DNA from: Deltaproteobacteria bacterium
GTDB taxonomy: Bacteria; Myxococcota_A; UBA796; UBA2385
Direction of reading: 5' to 3'
Length of the DNA stretch: 64,000 bases
Assembly: GCA_016792625.1 (NCBI GenBank)
Contig: JAEUKK010000096.1
Coordinates: 1-64,000, forward strand
Part shown: positions 8,983 through 17,854 of the stretch, piece after piece
Layout: every line of letters begins with the position of its first letter
How positions within the stretch are numbered: position 1 is the stretch's first letter
The notes under the pieces: generated by a model
Database searches by the model: none
Seen by the model: the letters and a program-made list of their open reading frames with translations, nothing else
What the model was told of the DNA's origin: nothing
Made by a program: the position numbers and the translations under genes

Positions 8983-9507
8983 ATGAAGATCCACTCCGAG
9001 AGCCGGCTGCGCCACCCGCTCGACACGGTCTACCGCACCTACCGCGACCGCATGCCCGAGATCGCCGCCTACATGCCCGACATCGAGCGCATCGAGGTGC
9101 GCAGCCGCACCGAGGGGCCCCGCGGGCCGCAGCTGCTCAACATCTGGCACGCGAAGAAGAACATCCCCAAGGTGGCCCAGGGCGTGGTCAAGCCCGAGTG
9201 GCTGTACTGGGAAGATCACGCCCAGTGGGACGATGCCAACACCTGGGTCGACTGGACGCTGGTGGTCCCCACCTTCCGCGAGGGCGTGCGCTGCAGCGGT
9301 CGCAACCAGTTCTTCGCTGACGGGGCAGGCACGCGGGTGCTGCTGACCGGCGAGCTCACCATCAAGATCAAGGACGTGCCGGGCGTCCCCTCGATCCTCG
9401 CCGGGCGCTTGGCCCCGATGGTTGAGGAGTTCATCGTGAAGCTGGTGACGCCGAACCTCGAGAAGGTGAACCACTCGCTCGGGCAGTTCCTCGACGACGG
9501 GCGCTGA
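8983..9507 (+). CDS. SRPBCC-family protein (DUF2505-like)
   Basis: A 174-residue protein preceded by a good Shine-Dalgarno sequence (AGGGGAG at 8972-8978). It has the helix-grip layout of START/SRPBCC proteins: an N-terminal strand HSESRLRHPLDTVYRTYRDR, a Trp-rich central sheet (EWLYWEDHAQW) and a long C-terminal helix (LAPMVEEFIVKLVTPNLEKV). Members bind hydrophobic ligands or act in lipid handling. It has no signal peptide, so it is probably cytoplasmic. The specific role is not readable. Confidence 0.75.
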   Translation: MKIHSESRLRHPLDTVYRTYRDRMPEIAAYMPDIERIEVRSRTEGPRGPQLLNIWHAKKNIPKVAQGVVKPEWLYWEDHAQWDDANTWVDWTLVVPTFREGVRCSGRNQFFADGAGTRVLLTGELTIKIKDVPGVPSILAGRLAPMVEEFIVKLVTPNLEKVNHSLGQFLDDGR

Positions 9508-9573
9508 GCCCCGCCGCCGCAGAATGGCCGGCCGACCGCGCCGTCGCCGCGCCGCCGCCCACAGGAGCCGTCC

Positions 9574-10323
9574 ATGCGCCTGCCCTCCCCCCTCTCCTTC
9601 TGCCGCAGCCCCTTCGCCCCAGCCCTCACCGCGCTGGGGCTCGTCGTTTTGGTGGCCAGCCCCGCCCAGGCCGGCCCGCTGGGCAAAGAGTGGCAGTCCC
9701 AGCCCTTTGTGCGCCCGGCGGTGGGCGCGAGCAGCTGGTCGTCCAACGGCCAGACCGCGGCGGCGGCCACGGTCGGCGTCCGTGCGGGCATCAACTACTG
9801 GGAGCAGGGCCGCAAGCTGCCCAAGCTCACCGGCCAGGCCCGGGTCGCCGGCGACTACCTGCTCAGCGCCAGCGACGTCTCGGGGTGGGAGGTGCGGGTC
9901 GGCAACTTCATCGGCCCGACCTGGCGGCACGTCGGCCTGAGCTTCGGGCCCGACCTCTTCCACAACCAGTACATTGTCGCCGGCACCGTCCTCGCGCCGG
10001 TGACCGGCATCGCGGCGCCTCTGATCGGCTCGGCCCAGCAGGGCGCGGTGAGCGCCTATGTGGGCCTCGAGCCCTCTTGGTACATGGTCGGCGAGCGGCC
10101 GGGCGTCGACTGGGCCAATGACGACGTGCCCTTCGGCTTCGGCGACGAGTTCCGCTACCTCGCCGGGGCCAGCGTCGCGATCAGCGAGCTGCGGGTCGGC
10201 GTGAACTACCAGTACCGCATCACCTCGGGCGGCACCGAGAGCGGCTTCGGCCTCGCCCTCGGCTACAACCCGCCGGCCACCACGGGCAAGGTGCGGGGCG
10301 GCAAGAAGAAGAAGAAGGGCTGA
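9574..10323 (+). CDS. Putative outer-membrane beta-barrel protein with Lys-rich tail
   Basis: A 249-residue protein with a signal peptide ending in ASPAQA (about residue 33) and a good ribosome-binding site (AGGAG, 9562-9566). The mature part alternates Gly/aromatic strands (for example SGWEVRVGNFIGPTWRHVG and LRVGVNYQYRITS), as in small outer-membrane barrels. It does not end in an aromatic residue; instead the last ten residues are almost all Gly and Lys (GGKKKKKG), which is unusual for a barrel. Function is unknown. It follows the SRPBCC gene by 66 bases. Confidence 0.6.
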   Translation: MRLPSPLSFCRSPFAPALTALGLVVLVASPAQAGPLGKEWQSQPFVRPAVGASSWSSNGQTAAAATVGVRAGINYWEQGRKLPKLTGQARVAGDYLLSASDVSGWEVRVGNFIGPTWRHVGLSFGPDLFHNQYIVAGTVLAPVTGIAAPLIGSAQQGAVSAYVGLEPSWYMVGERPGVDWANDDVPFGFGDEFRYLAGASVAISELRVGVNYQYRITSGGTESGFGLALGYNPPATTGKVRGGKKKKKG

Positions 10324-10443
10324 GCGGGCGGGCGGCGGTCCGGTGTCAACGGCGTGACGCGCTTTGACCTCGACCGGACAGGCGCCTCCGGGCGGGTGAG
10401 GCCCCGCGGGGCTACTGTCGGCCACCTGCCCGCCGGAGCGCCC

Positions 10444-11538
10444 ATGTCCAGCCCAACCGCCGCCGCACCCTCCGTCCGCTTCGGCCTCCTCCTCTCCCCC
10501 GCCCTGCTGTTGGCGCTCGGGCTCGGGGCCTGCCGGCCGACCATCGAGGGCGACAAGTCCATCGGCGACCTCTACGGCGAAGACTCGGGCGGCGCCGACG
10601 GCGCCGATGGCGCGACCGACACCGGCGGCGAAGACACGGGCGGCGAAGACACCGGCCTCGACATCGCCCCGCCCGTGGTCTACGACTGCGACACCGCGCC
10701 CACCACCGATTTTGCCGGCACGCCCACCGCCGGCGCCCGGGCCTACCACGGCATCGCTTTTGACGACGTGGGCAACCTCATCGGCTGGGATGGCCGCAGC
10801 GCCTTGGTCAAGGCCACCTACGACGGCGACCGCGAGGTCTTCCTGCCCGGCATCAACTACGCCGAGCAGCTCGACCGCCTGCCCGACGGCGACTTCGTCA
10901 TGGGCGACCCCTGGGGCGGCAACCTGCTGCGCATCTCGCCCGAGGGCGCGAGCACCGTCCTCGCCAGCGGGGTCAGCGGGGTCTACGGCGTGACCACCGG
11001 CCCCGACGGCAATGTCTACGTCGCCAACGGCGGCGTGCTCCGGGTCGAGGTCGCCACGGGCACGGTGACCACCCTGCTCGACGCCCCAGCCGACGGCAGC
11101 TGGATCGCCCACTCCATCGAGTTCAACCTCGACAGCACCATGCTGTACATCGGCACCATCGGCTCGGGGCAGCTCTTGGGCCTGCCCCTCGACGAAGACC
11201 TCAACCCGAGCGGCGAGCCCACCGCCCTGGCCAGCGTCGGCTCGGGCTGGCACGACGCCGTCGCGGTCGACGCCTGCGGGATCGTGTGGGTGCCCGACTA
11301 CTACAGCTCGGGCTTCTACCGCATCGATCTCGAGGCGGGCACGGTGAGCAACGCGGTGCCCACCGGCGGCCGGGCCTACGGCCACGGCGCGGTCTTCGGC
11401 ACGGGCATCAACGGCTGGCGTCGCGACGCGATCTACCAGCCCCAGCCCTACAACGGGTCCACCGTGCGCGAGGTCGTGATCGGCGTGCCCACCGGCGACA
11501 CGGTGCGCACCTGGCGGGGCGAGCGCGTCTCCTACTGA
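10444..11538 (+). CDS. Lipoprotein with SMP-30/NHL-type beta-propeller
   Basis: A 364-residue lipoprotein: signal sequence with lipobox LGAC (Cys about 31), then an acidic linker rich in DTGGEDTGG, then a repeat-rich domain containing blade-like motifs such as GIAFDDVGNLIGWD, TTGPDGNVYVANGG and HDAVAVDACGIVWVPDY. This is the pattern of SMP-30/gluconolactonase or NHL propellers. The start at 10444 is chosen for the lipobox. It is the first of three lipoproteins in a row (10444, 11613, 13633), probably expressed together. Enzyme activity cannot be told from the sequence. Confidence 0.78.
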   Translation: MSSPTAAAPSVRFGLLLSPALLLALGLGACRPTIEGDKSIGDLYGEDSGGADGADGATDTGGEDTGGEDTGLDIAPPVVYDCDTAPTTDFAGTPTAGARAYHGIAFDDVGNLIGWDGRSALVKATYDGDREVFLPGINYAEQLDRLPDGDFVMGDPWGGNLLRISPEGASTVLASGVSGVYGVTTGPDGNVYVANGGVLRVEVATGTVTTLLDAPADGSWIAHSIEFNLDSTMLYIGTIGSGQLLGLPLDEDLNPSGEPTALASVGSGWHDAVAVDACGIVWVPDYYSSGFYRIDLEAGTVSNAVPTGGRAYGHGAVFGTGINGWRRDAIYQPQPYNGSTVREVVIGVPTGDTVRTWRGERVSY

Positions 11539-11612
11539 GCTTGAGCGGCGTCGGGCGCCGCAGACCGCAGCTCCCTCCTTTGATCTCGCCGACCTCCCCC
11601 GCCGAGGACGCC

Positions 11613-13631
11613 ATGCGCACCCCCTCTCTCCGCCTCCTCCTCCCCCTGCTCGTCGCGGCCTGCGGCGGGCCCAAGCCCGACGAGACCCCGGGTGAGGAAG
11701 ACTCCGGCGGTGAGCCCGACCGCGTGTGGGACTGCGTGCTCACGCCCGATCCGGTGCCCGACTATGGCCTCGAGGTCGGCTGCCGCGCCGACTACGACCT
11801 GCTGGCCGCTGATCCGCTCGACGCGAGCATCCCCGGCGCCCAGTCGAGCAAGACCATCATCGACCGGGTCGACGGCAACGCGCTCTACTTCACCAATTCC
11901 GAGCTGTACCCCATCCACTACGAGTTCGCCTCGCAGTTCTTGAGCGGCGGCGACCTGCCGATCGTCGGCGATCTCGGCTCGTTCAACGCGACCGAGTACT
12001 ACTCGCCAGACCGGCGTTTTATCTTGGGCGCGGTCACCTACTACGAAGAGCCCGCGGCTTGGGTCTACGAGATCTCGCCCTACGACACCGCCGACGCCGA
12101 CATGATCACGTTGGCCTACCGCTCGATCGCCGCCAGCTCGTATTTTGGGGGCGAGCTGCTCTTCCACCCCACGTCCGAGGCGGTGAACGCGGTCGCAGCC
12201 GGCCTGCCGCCCGACGTCAAGCAGATCTCCACCGCTGAGCTGTTCGCGGGCATCACCTACCAGCCGCTGAACCTCGGGCGCTCGATGGGGCAGCTGCGCT
12301 TCTACCGCAGCACCGAGGTCGAAGACTTCGTAAACTACCGCGAGATCGTCGTCCTCGACAAGATCCCCAACGACATCTCGATCGTCGCGGGCACGATCAC
12401 CGCCGAGTTCCAGACCCCGTTGGCCCACATCAACGTGCTGGCCCAGAACCGCGGCACGCCCAACATGGCCCTGCTCAACGCCTGGGACGACCCCACCCTG
12501 CGCGCGCTGGAGGGCAAGTGGGTCGAGCTGGTGGTCGAGGGCCTCGATTGGCAAATCCGCGAGGTCACCGAAGCCGAAGCCCAAGCCTGGTGGGAGACGA
12601 GCCGCCCCGAGCCCCTCGACGCCCCCGCGATGGACACGACCGTCACCGGCCTGTGGGACTGCGAAGACATCCTCGACCTCTCGCTGCCGCTGGGCGAGGC
12701 GCTGCGTGCCCGCATCCCCGCTTTTGGCGGCAAGGGCACGAATATGTCGGCGCTCGTGCACATCGGCGAAGACGTCGTGCTGGAGCCCTGCTTTGTCACG
12801 CCCATGCACTACTACAACAACCACATGGAGACCCACGGCCTCTGGCTGCGCTACGACGAGCTGACCCGCGCGCCCGACTGGGCCGACCCGCGGCGCCGGG
12901 CCGAGCTGCTCGCCGAGCTGCAGGCCGAGATCATGGCCGCCCCGCTCGACCCCGACTTCTTGGCCCTGCTCATCGAGAAGATCGACGCCGACTTCGATCA
13001 GGCCAAGATGCGCTTCCGCTCGTCGACCAACGCCGAAGACTTGGGCAACTTTACCGGCGCGGGCCTGTATACGAGCAAATCAGGCGAGTGGGACCCGACC
13101 GGCGAAGACCTTGAGAAGACGGTCAAAGAGGTCTGGGCCTCGGTCTGGAACCCCCGCGCCTGGGAAGAGCGCGAGTATTGGGGCATCGACCACACCCGCG
13201 TGGGCATGGCCACCCTATCCAACCCCACCTTCGACGGCGAAGACGCCAACGGCGTGGCGGTGACCGGCAACGTCTTCGACACCTCAGGCCTCGAGCCGGC
13301 CTTCTACATCAACGCCCAGATCGGCGAGAACAGCGTCGTATTGCCCGCTCCGGGCCATACCACCGACCAGATTTTGTACTACTACAACATGCCCGGGCAG
13401 CCCGTGGTCTACATCAACCACAGCAACCTGATCCGCGAAGGCGACACCGTGATGAGCAACGCCGAGCTCTATGCTTTGGGCACCGCGCTCGACGCCATTC
13501 ACAAGTTCTTCTACGAGGCCTACGGCACGAGCGGCGGCTTCTACGCCATGGACACCGAATTCAAGGTCGTCGACGGTGAGGTCGTGATGAAGCAAGCCCG
13601 GCCCTACCCGGGCTGGAACAGCGGGGGTTGA
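11613..13631 (+). CDS. Lipoprotein with PEP-utiliser His domain and PPDK-like nucleotide-binding domain
   Basis: A 672-residue protein with a lipoprotein signal (LLVAACGG, Cys about 17) and a short acidic linker. Residues about 255-285 hold a phosphohistidine-domain-like motif, TPLAHINVLAQNRGTPN, and the C-terminal part holds the PEP/pyruvate-dikinase N-terminal (ATP-grasp) signature RSSTNAEDLGNFTGAGLY and a closing KQARPYPGW. In cytoplasmic dikinases these domains pass phosphate from ATP through the His. Here the export signal would place them outside the cytoplasm, where ATP is scarce, and the conserved TSH of the His domain is LAH. The gene stops one base before the next lipoprotein gene, so the two are coupled. 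Confidence 0.8.
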   Translation: MRTPSLRLLLPLLVAACGGPKPDETPGEEDSGGEPDRVWDCVLTPDPVPDYGLEVGCRADYDLLAADPLDASIPGAQSSKTIIDRVDGNALYFTNSELYPIHYEFASQFLSGGDLPIVGDLGSFNATEYYSPDRRFILGAVTYYEEPAAWVYEISPYDTADADMITLAYRSIAASSYFGGELLFHPTSEAVNAVAAGLPPDVKQISTAELFAGITYQPLNLGRSMGQLRFYRSTEVEDFVNYREIVVLDKIPNDISIVAGTITAEFQTPLAHINVLAQNRGTPNMALLNAWDDPTLRALEGKWVELVVEGLDWQIREVTEAEAQAWWETSRPEPLDAPAMDTTVTGLWDCEDILDLSLPLGEALRARIPAFGGKGTNMSALVHIGEDVVLEPCFVTPMHYYNNHMETHGLWLRYDELTRAPDWADPRRRAELLAELQAEIMAAPLDPDFLALLIEKIDADFDQAKMRFRSSTNAEDLGNFTGAGLYTSKSGEWDPTGEDLEKTVKEVWASVWNPRAWEEREYWGIDHTRVGMATLSNPTFDGEDANGVAVTGNVFDTSGLEPAFYINAQIGENSVVLPAPGHTTDQILYYYNMPGQPVVYINHSNLIREGDTVMSNAELYALGTALDAIHKFFYEAYGTSGGFYAMDTEFKVVDGEVVMKQARPYPGWNSGG

Positions 13632-13632
13632 G

Positions 13633-14610
13633 ATGCGGCGCCTGAACCTGGGCCTGTTGGCCCTCGCCGCGGCCTGCGGCGGTGATCCCAAAGACAGCGG
13701 CGGGGCGGCGGGCGCCGACGGGGGCGGTGATGGCGGGGGCGAGGTCGTCGACCCGGCCACCGTCCCGCTCAAGGGCAGCTGCCCGCTGGATGTGCGCTGG
13801 GGCGGCTTCGCGGTCGACAGCAACCCCGACTACGCCGCCGCCTCGGGCGCGGTGGCCGACGGCGTGGTGCCGATCGCCGTGCTCACCGAGCTGCTCACCG
13901 AGGGCGAGTGCACCATCTGGCGGCGCGAGAACCCCTTCTGTGACCCCGGCTGCGGGCCAGGCGAGACCTGCGGCCTCGACGGCGTCTGCGTGCCCTACCC
14001 GGCCAACCAAGAGCTCGGCACCGTGGTGGTCGAGGGCCTGAGCGCCCCCCTCTCGATGGAGCCCGTGACCCCCGGCGCCACCTACTTCGAGACCGGCCTC
14101 GACAACCCGCCCTGGGGCACGGGCGAGCTGGTCGCGCTGCGCACCGGGGGCGGCGCTTTTGACGAGGCGGTGCTGTTTGGCGTGGGCCCCGAGGTGCTGG
14201 TGCCCGAGAACCTGATCTGGGAGCTCACGCCTGGCGAGCCCTTCACCGTGCGCTGGACGCCCCCCGTCGCGGGCGCCCGCACGCGCGTGACCCTGCGCCT
14301 GCGCGTCGATCAGCACGGCATCACCCCGTCGGCCCTCGAGTGCAGCTTCGCCGACGACGGCGAGGGGGTCGTGCCTGCCGCGGTCTTCTCGGCCCTGACC
14401 GAGTACGGCCTCACCGGCTTCCCCTCGGGTGACCTGCACCGCGAGACCGTCGACAGCGCCGACATCGGAGAGGGCGGCTGCCTCGACTTCACGCTGTCGA
14501 GCAGCCAGCTCGCCGAAGAGGTGCGCATTGAGGGCTACACGCCCTGCAACCGCGACGAAGAGTGCCCCGAGGGCCAGACCTGCAACCTGCCCCTGCAGCG
14601 CTGCGAGTAG
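13633..14610 (+). CDS. Cys-containing lipoprotein of unknown function
   Basis: A 325-residue protein with a lipoprotein signal (LALAAACGG, Cys about 15), a Gly/Asp-rich linker, and several Cys clusters (CDPGCGPGETCGLDGVC about 114-130; CNRDEECPEGQTCNLPLQRC at the end) of the disulfide-rich type common in myxobacterial secreted proteins. A central part (about 145-240) looks beta-sandwich-like. It starts one base after the stop of the dikinase-like lipoprotein. No function is recognised. Confidence 0.72.
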   Translation: MRRLNLGLLALAAACGGDPKDSGGAAGADGGGDGGGEVVDPATVPLKGSCPLDVRWGGFAVDSNPDYAAASGAVADGVVPIAVLTELLTEGECTIWRRENPFCDPGCGPGETCGLDGVCVPYPANQELGTVVVEGLSAPLSMEPVTPGATYFETGLDNPPWGTGELVALRTGGGAFDEAVLFGVGPEVLVPENLIWELTPGEPFTVRWTPPVAGARTRVTLRLRVDQHGITPSALECSFADDGEGVVPAAVFSALTEYGLTGFPSGDLHRETVDSADIGEGGCLDFTLSSSQLAEEVRIEGYTPCNRDEECPEGQTCNLPLQRCE

Positions 14611-14624
14611 AGCAGGCAGGGTGG

Positions 14625-14645
14625 GCGGGGGGCCCTGCCCCCCGC
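14625..14645. terminator. Hairpin between convergent genes
   Basis: A perfect 9-bp stem, GCGGGGGGC (14625-14633) and GCCCCCCGC (14637-14645), with a 3-base loop. It lies between the convergent lipoprotein gene (ends 14610) and nadA (ends 14691) and could stop transcription from both sides. There is no U-tract, so intrinsic termination is uncertain. Confidence 0.5.
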
Positions 14646-14690
14646 AACGCCCCCCAGCAGGTCATTCTGGCGAAGGGGCGCGCGCGGGGC

Positions 14691-15656
14691 TCAACCCAAG
14701 GCCATCATGCGGTCCATGGGCTGCAGCGCGGCGAGGCGCAGCGGCTCGGGCATCTCGATGCGCGGGGCGAGGTCACGCAGCGCGTCGCGGATCTTCTCGA
14801 GCGTGTTGCGCCGCATATGCGGGCACTCGTTGCAGGCGCAGGTCTCGTCCATGCCGGGCAGCGGCAAGAAGGTGCGGTGGGGCGCCGCCTTCTGCATCTG
14901 GTGCAAGATCCCCGGCTCGGTGCCCACGATGAAGGTGTCGGCGTCGGGCGTGGTGGTCGCGTAGCGCAGCAGCGAGCTGGTGCTGCCGATGTGATCCGCG
15001 TGCTGCAGCAGCTGCGGCTCACACTCGGGGTGGCAGATGACCTTGGCCGCGGGGTGGCGCACCTTGAGCTGGATGAGCTTCTGCTCAGAGAAGGTCTCGT
15101 GCACGATGCAGGCGCCGGGCCAGAGCTCCATGTCGCGGCCGGTCTGCTGCATGAGGTAGCGGCCGAGGTTCTTGTCGGGGCAGAACAAGATCTGCTGATC
15201 GCGGGGGATGCTCTCAATCACCCGCACCGCGTTGCTGCTGGTGCAGATGATGTCGGACACGGCCTTTACGCCCGCCGAGCAGTTGATGTAGCTGACCAGG
15301 GCCGCGCCGGGGTGGGCCGCCTTCCAGGCCGCGACCCGCGCGGCGGGGGCGGCGTCAGCCAAAGAGCAGCCGGCCTTCATATCGGGCACGATGACGATGC
15401 GGCCCGGGTTCAAGATCTTGGCGGTCTCGGCCATAAAGTGCACGCCGCAGAAGAGGATCACCTCGGCGTCGGTGTCGCGGGCGGCGCGGGCGAGCTGCAG
15501 CGAGTCGCCGATGTGGTCGGCGAGGTCTTGGATGTCGGGCTCTTGGTAGTAGTGCGCGAGGATCACCGCCTTGCGGATGCGGCGCAGCTCGTCAATCTCG
15601 TCGAGGATGTCGAGGTGCTGCGATGCTGCGGTCGTGGTGGGCGCGGTCGTGGACAA
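14691..15656 (-). CDS. nadA: Quinolinate synthase NadA
   Basis: A 321-residue NadA. It joins iminoaspartate and dihydroxyacetone phosphate to quinolinate in de novo NAD synthesis, using a [4Fe-4S] cluster. Family motifs are clear: [19 protein letters not shown] near the N-terminus, [14 protein letters not shown], the conserved Cys in [33 protein letters not shown], and the C-terminal CACNECPHM. Length is normal for the family. No nadB or nadC lies beside it. The 218 bases upstream to the divergent NlpC/P60 gene should hold its promoter. Confidence 0.95.
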   Translation of the reverse strand: MSTTAPTTTAASQHLDILDEIDELRRIRKAVILAHYYQEPDIQDLADHIGDSLQLARAARDTDAEVILFCGVHFMAETAKILNPGRIVIVPDMKAGCSLADAAPAARVAAWKAAHPGAALVSYINCSAGVKAVSDIICTSSNAVRVIESIPRDQQILFCPDKNLGRYLMQQTGRDMELWPGACIVHETFSEQKLIQLKVRHPAAKVICHPECEPQLLQHADHIGSTSSLLRYATTTPDADTFIVGTEPGILHQMQKAAPHRTFLPLPGMDETCACNECPHMRRNTLEKIRDALRDLAPRIEMPEPLRLAALQPMDRMMALG

Positions 15657-15723
15657 GAGGCCTCCAGGGCAGCCGCCTAACGTGGGGCCCCCGCGGCGCT
15701 GCCCCCTTCGAGAGCACCGCAGG

Positions 15724-15762
15724 CTTGCCCTTGGCAGGTCAAGTTAGATAGACTTCGAGGGC
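15724..15762. promoter_or_regulatory. AT-richer divergent control region between nadA and the NlpC/P60 gene
   Basis: In an otherwise extremely GC-rich gap (15657-15874), this stretch is AT-richer and holds a near-dyad, TCAAGT (15739-15744) against ACTTCGA (15752-15758). A weak plus-strand promoter can be drawn as TTGCCC (15725-15730), 18 bases, TAGACT (15749-15754). A NadA regulator site is possible but not demonstrable here. Confidence 0.3.
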
Positions 15763-15874
15763 CCTTGTTCCACGGGGCTGAGATCCACGGCCCGCCCCCG
15801 CCTCCGCGGGGTCGGCCGGCCCCCCGCTGGCTCATCGCCCCCCGCAGGCCGCCGCTCTGCGCCCCGAGGCCCTC

Positions 15875-16666
15875 ATGCTCCGCCGCTCTGCCCGTCCGCA
15901 CGGTCCGCACGGTCCGCACGGTCTGCACGGTGCGCTCCGCCGCACCGCCGCCGCGCTCGCGCTCTGCTTCGCCGCCGCCGGCTGCGCGCACCGGGGCCTC
16001 AACCTGCCGGGCCCGACCGACCGCATGGGGCACGACCCCGCCGCCCCCGGGCCCCAGGTCGCCAAGAAGGCCGCCCCCAAGGCCCAGCCGCGCCGCGCCG
16101 AGCGCCGGCAGCCCAGCGCGGTGGGTGATCGGGTGGCCGTCGCGGCGGGTGAGCTGGTCGGCATGAACCCGCTCATCGTCAACGGCGAGAAGCACCGCTA
16201 CGACTGCTCGGGCTTCGTCATCGCCGCCTACGCCGGCGCCGGCCTGCCCCTGCGGGGCTCGACCCGCGACATGTACGAGAAGGCCGAGGCCTGGGGCCTC
16301 TTGCACGAGGGCCGCACCGCGAAGCCCGGCGAGGTCGTCTTCTTCGACAACACCTACGACCGCAACCACAACCGGCGCCGCGACGATGATCTCTCGCACA
16401 TCGCCATCGTCGAGCGGGTGCTGCCCGATGGCACGATGACGCTGGTGCACCTGGGCAGCGACGGGGTGGTGCGCATCGCGATGAACCTCAAGCACCCCGA
16501 CCTGCGCGTCAATGACGCCGGCGAGGTCATCAACAGCTACATCCGCCCCTCCCGCGACGCGAAGACGGGCCCGGTGCTCACCGGCGAGCTGTTCCGGGGT
16601 TTTGCGCCCCTCTACGACCTGCCCCAGGGCGACGACGACACGGGCGCGGTCTCCGACCTGCGCTGA
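15875..16666 (+). CDS. NlpC/P60-type cell-wall hydrolase lipoprotein
   Basis: A 263-residue protein with a lipobox-like AAAGC (Cys about 36) after an unusually long basic N-terminus. The C-terminal half is an NlpC/P60-like cysteine peptidase domain: nucleophile in HRYDCSGFVIAAY (Cys about 110), a PGEVVFFDN segment, and the His in LSHIAIVERV. It would cleave peptide bonds in peptidoglycan in the periplasm. The first 20 residues contain a His-Gly-Pro repeat encoded by a 9-bp tandem repeat, so the real start could be later; no internal Met lies before the hydrophobic segment. Confidence 0.78.
   Translation: MLRRSARPHGPHGPHGLHGALRRTAAALALCFAAAGCAHRGLNLPGPTDRMGHDPAAPGPQVAKKAAPKAQPRRAERRQPSAVGDRVAVAAGELVGMNPLIVNGEKHRYDCSGFVIAAYAGAGLPLRGSTRDMYEKAEAWGLLHEGRTAKPGEVVFFDNTYDRNHNRRRDDDLSHIAIVERVLPDGTMTLVHLGSDGVVRIAMNLKHPDLRVNDAGEVINSYIRPSRDAKTGPVLTGELFRGFAPLYDLPQGDDDTGAVSDLR
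15896..15931 (+). repeat. Four 9-bp tandem repeats in the signal-peptide coding region
   Basis: Three exact copies of CCGCACGGT followed by one with a single change (CTGCACGGT), in frame, encoding repeated Pro/Leu-His-Gly at the N-terminus of the NlpC/P60 lipoprotein. Changes in copy number would lengthen the signal-peptide n-region without breaking the frame. Confidence 0.85.
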
Positions 16667-16684
16667 GCACCGCCGCCCGCCGCC

Positions 16685-16903
16685 TCAACGGCTGGCAGCC
16701 GCCGGCTTCCCGGTGCGCGCGTCGGTCGCCCCGCGCAGGGGCAAGGCCGCGTCGTCGGGCGCGGGGGCGAGGCGCAGGCTGAGCCAGGCGCCGAGCGCGA
16801 TCAGGGCCAGCGCCGCGGCGAGGGCCGACCGCAGGCGCGCGCCGCGCGGGTCGAGGGCCTCGGCCGGATAGGGCGCCGGCGCCGCCACAGGATCGTCGAC
16901 CAT
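16685..16903 (-). CDS. Small single-pass membrane protein
   Basis: A 72-residue protein with an acidic/Pro-rich N-terminus and one hydrophobic segment (about 27-46), ending in a short polar tail. Its ATG overlaps the ATG of the plus-strand gene at 16902 within the palindrome CATG (16901-16904). It ends 18 bases from the convergent NlpC/P60 gene. A Shine-Dalgarno-like GAGGG lies 6 bases upstream. No homologue is recognised. Confidence 0.5.
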   Translation of the reverse strand: MVDDPVAAPAPYPAEALDPRGARLRSALAAALALIALGAWLSLRLAPAPDDAALPLRGATDARTGKPAAASR

Positions 16904-17387
16904 GCGCGCCCTCGCCCCGCTCTCTACGCTGCTGCTCGCCGGGAACGCCGCGTTGCTGCTGTGGATCGGCGCGCTCGCTGCCACCGGCGCCCTGTCGGGG
17001 AATACCACGCCCCTGCCGCCCACGCCGCCGACCGCCGCGCCCACCGCCGCGGCCCCCGCCGACCCGCGCGGGCACCTGCCGCTGGGCGGCATGCCCGGCG
17101 GGCCCACCGCGCCCCACGACGCCTGCCTGCGCCTCGAGGGCTTCTTGCTCAACCTCAACGCCCAGCTGGTCGCCGCGGGCAAGGTCGGGCCGCGCACCCT
17201 GCCCGAACTGCGCCAGCTCAGCGCGACCGGGCGCTGCGCGGTCAGCGAGCCAGCGGTGGCTGAGGTCTTGAGCGCCTACGGGGTCGCGCTGCGCGCCGCG
17301 GGCCTGCCGCTGGTCGGGCCGGTGACCGGGGGCAGCGGCGGCGCCCACAAGACCCTGCGCGTCGAGCGCCGGGCGCCCACCCCATGA
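16902..17387 (+). CDS. Secreted or anchored hypothetical protein
   Basis: A 161-residue protein with an N-terminal hydrophobic segment (about 5-30), a Pro/Ala-rich linker, and a conserved-looking domain with two Cys (DACLRLEGF about 75 and GRCAVSEP about 112) that may form a disulfide. It shares its start region with the divergent 72-residue gene and overlaps the next gene by 4 bases (ATGA). Function unknown. Confidence 0.6.
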   Translation: MRALAPLSTLLLAGNAALLLWIGALAATGALSGNTTPLPPTPPTAAPTAAAPADPRGHLPLGGMPGGPTAPHDACLRLEGFLLNLNAQLVAAGKVGPRTLPELRQLSATGRCAVSEPAVAEVLSAYGVALRAAGLPLVGPVTGGSGGAHKTLRVERRAPTP

Positions 17388-17854
17388 GCCCGCCGCCGGC
17401 CGCGCGCGGGCTGCGGGTGGCCTTGGCCCTCGGCCTGCTGCTGCTGCCGCTCAACCTCGCCGCGGTGGCGCTGCTGTTCACCGCGCCGATGCCCCCCGCC
17501 CACCTGCCGCTCGAGGTCGCGGGCGCGCCCGATGTGCGCGCAGCGCGGGCAGCGGGCCGGGCCCCCGAGGCGCCCACAGAGGCGAGCGCCCGCCGGGCCC
17601 CTGTCGCGATCAGCGCGCTGGACGCCATCTTCGATGCGCGGCTGCGCGCCGCCGCGGCCGCCGCCGGCCGACCAGTCGAGCCGCTGCTGCCCGATCCGGC
17701 GCTGCGGGCCGCGGCGCGGGCGGCCACCGATGAGGCCGACCCGGCGGTCGACGCGCTGCTCCGCGCCTGGGCGGCGGCGATGGGCGCGGTCGGCGCGCCC
17801 CTGCGGGCACCGCTCTCCGCCGAGCCTCCCCCCTCCCCTGGGCCTTACCAATAG
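17384..17854 (+). CDS. Membrane-anchored hypothetical protein
   Basis: A 156-residue, Ala-rich protein with one N-terminal hydrophobic segment (about 10-32) and no recognised domain. It is translationally coupled to the gene before it (ATGA overlap) and its last 10 bases overlap the 3' end of the convergent sulfatase gene. Function unknown. Confidence 0.55.
   Translation: MSPPPAARGLRVALALGLLLLPLNLAAVALLFTAPMPPAHLPLEVAGAPDVRAARAAGRAPEAPTEASARRAPVAISALDAIFDARLRAAAAAAGRPVEPLLPDPALRAAARAATDEADPAVDALLRAWAAAMGAVGAPLRAPLSAEPPPSPGPYQ

Noticed and set aside
8881..11385. A minus-strand open frame of over 800 codons
   Set aside because: It is a shadow of three plus-strand genes with signal peptides or lipoboxes and good ribosome-binding sites; its own protein is low complexity.
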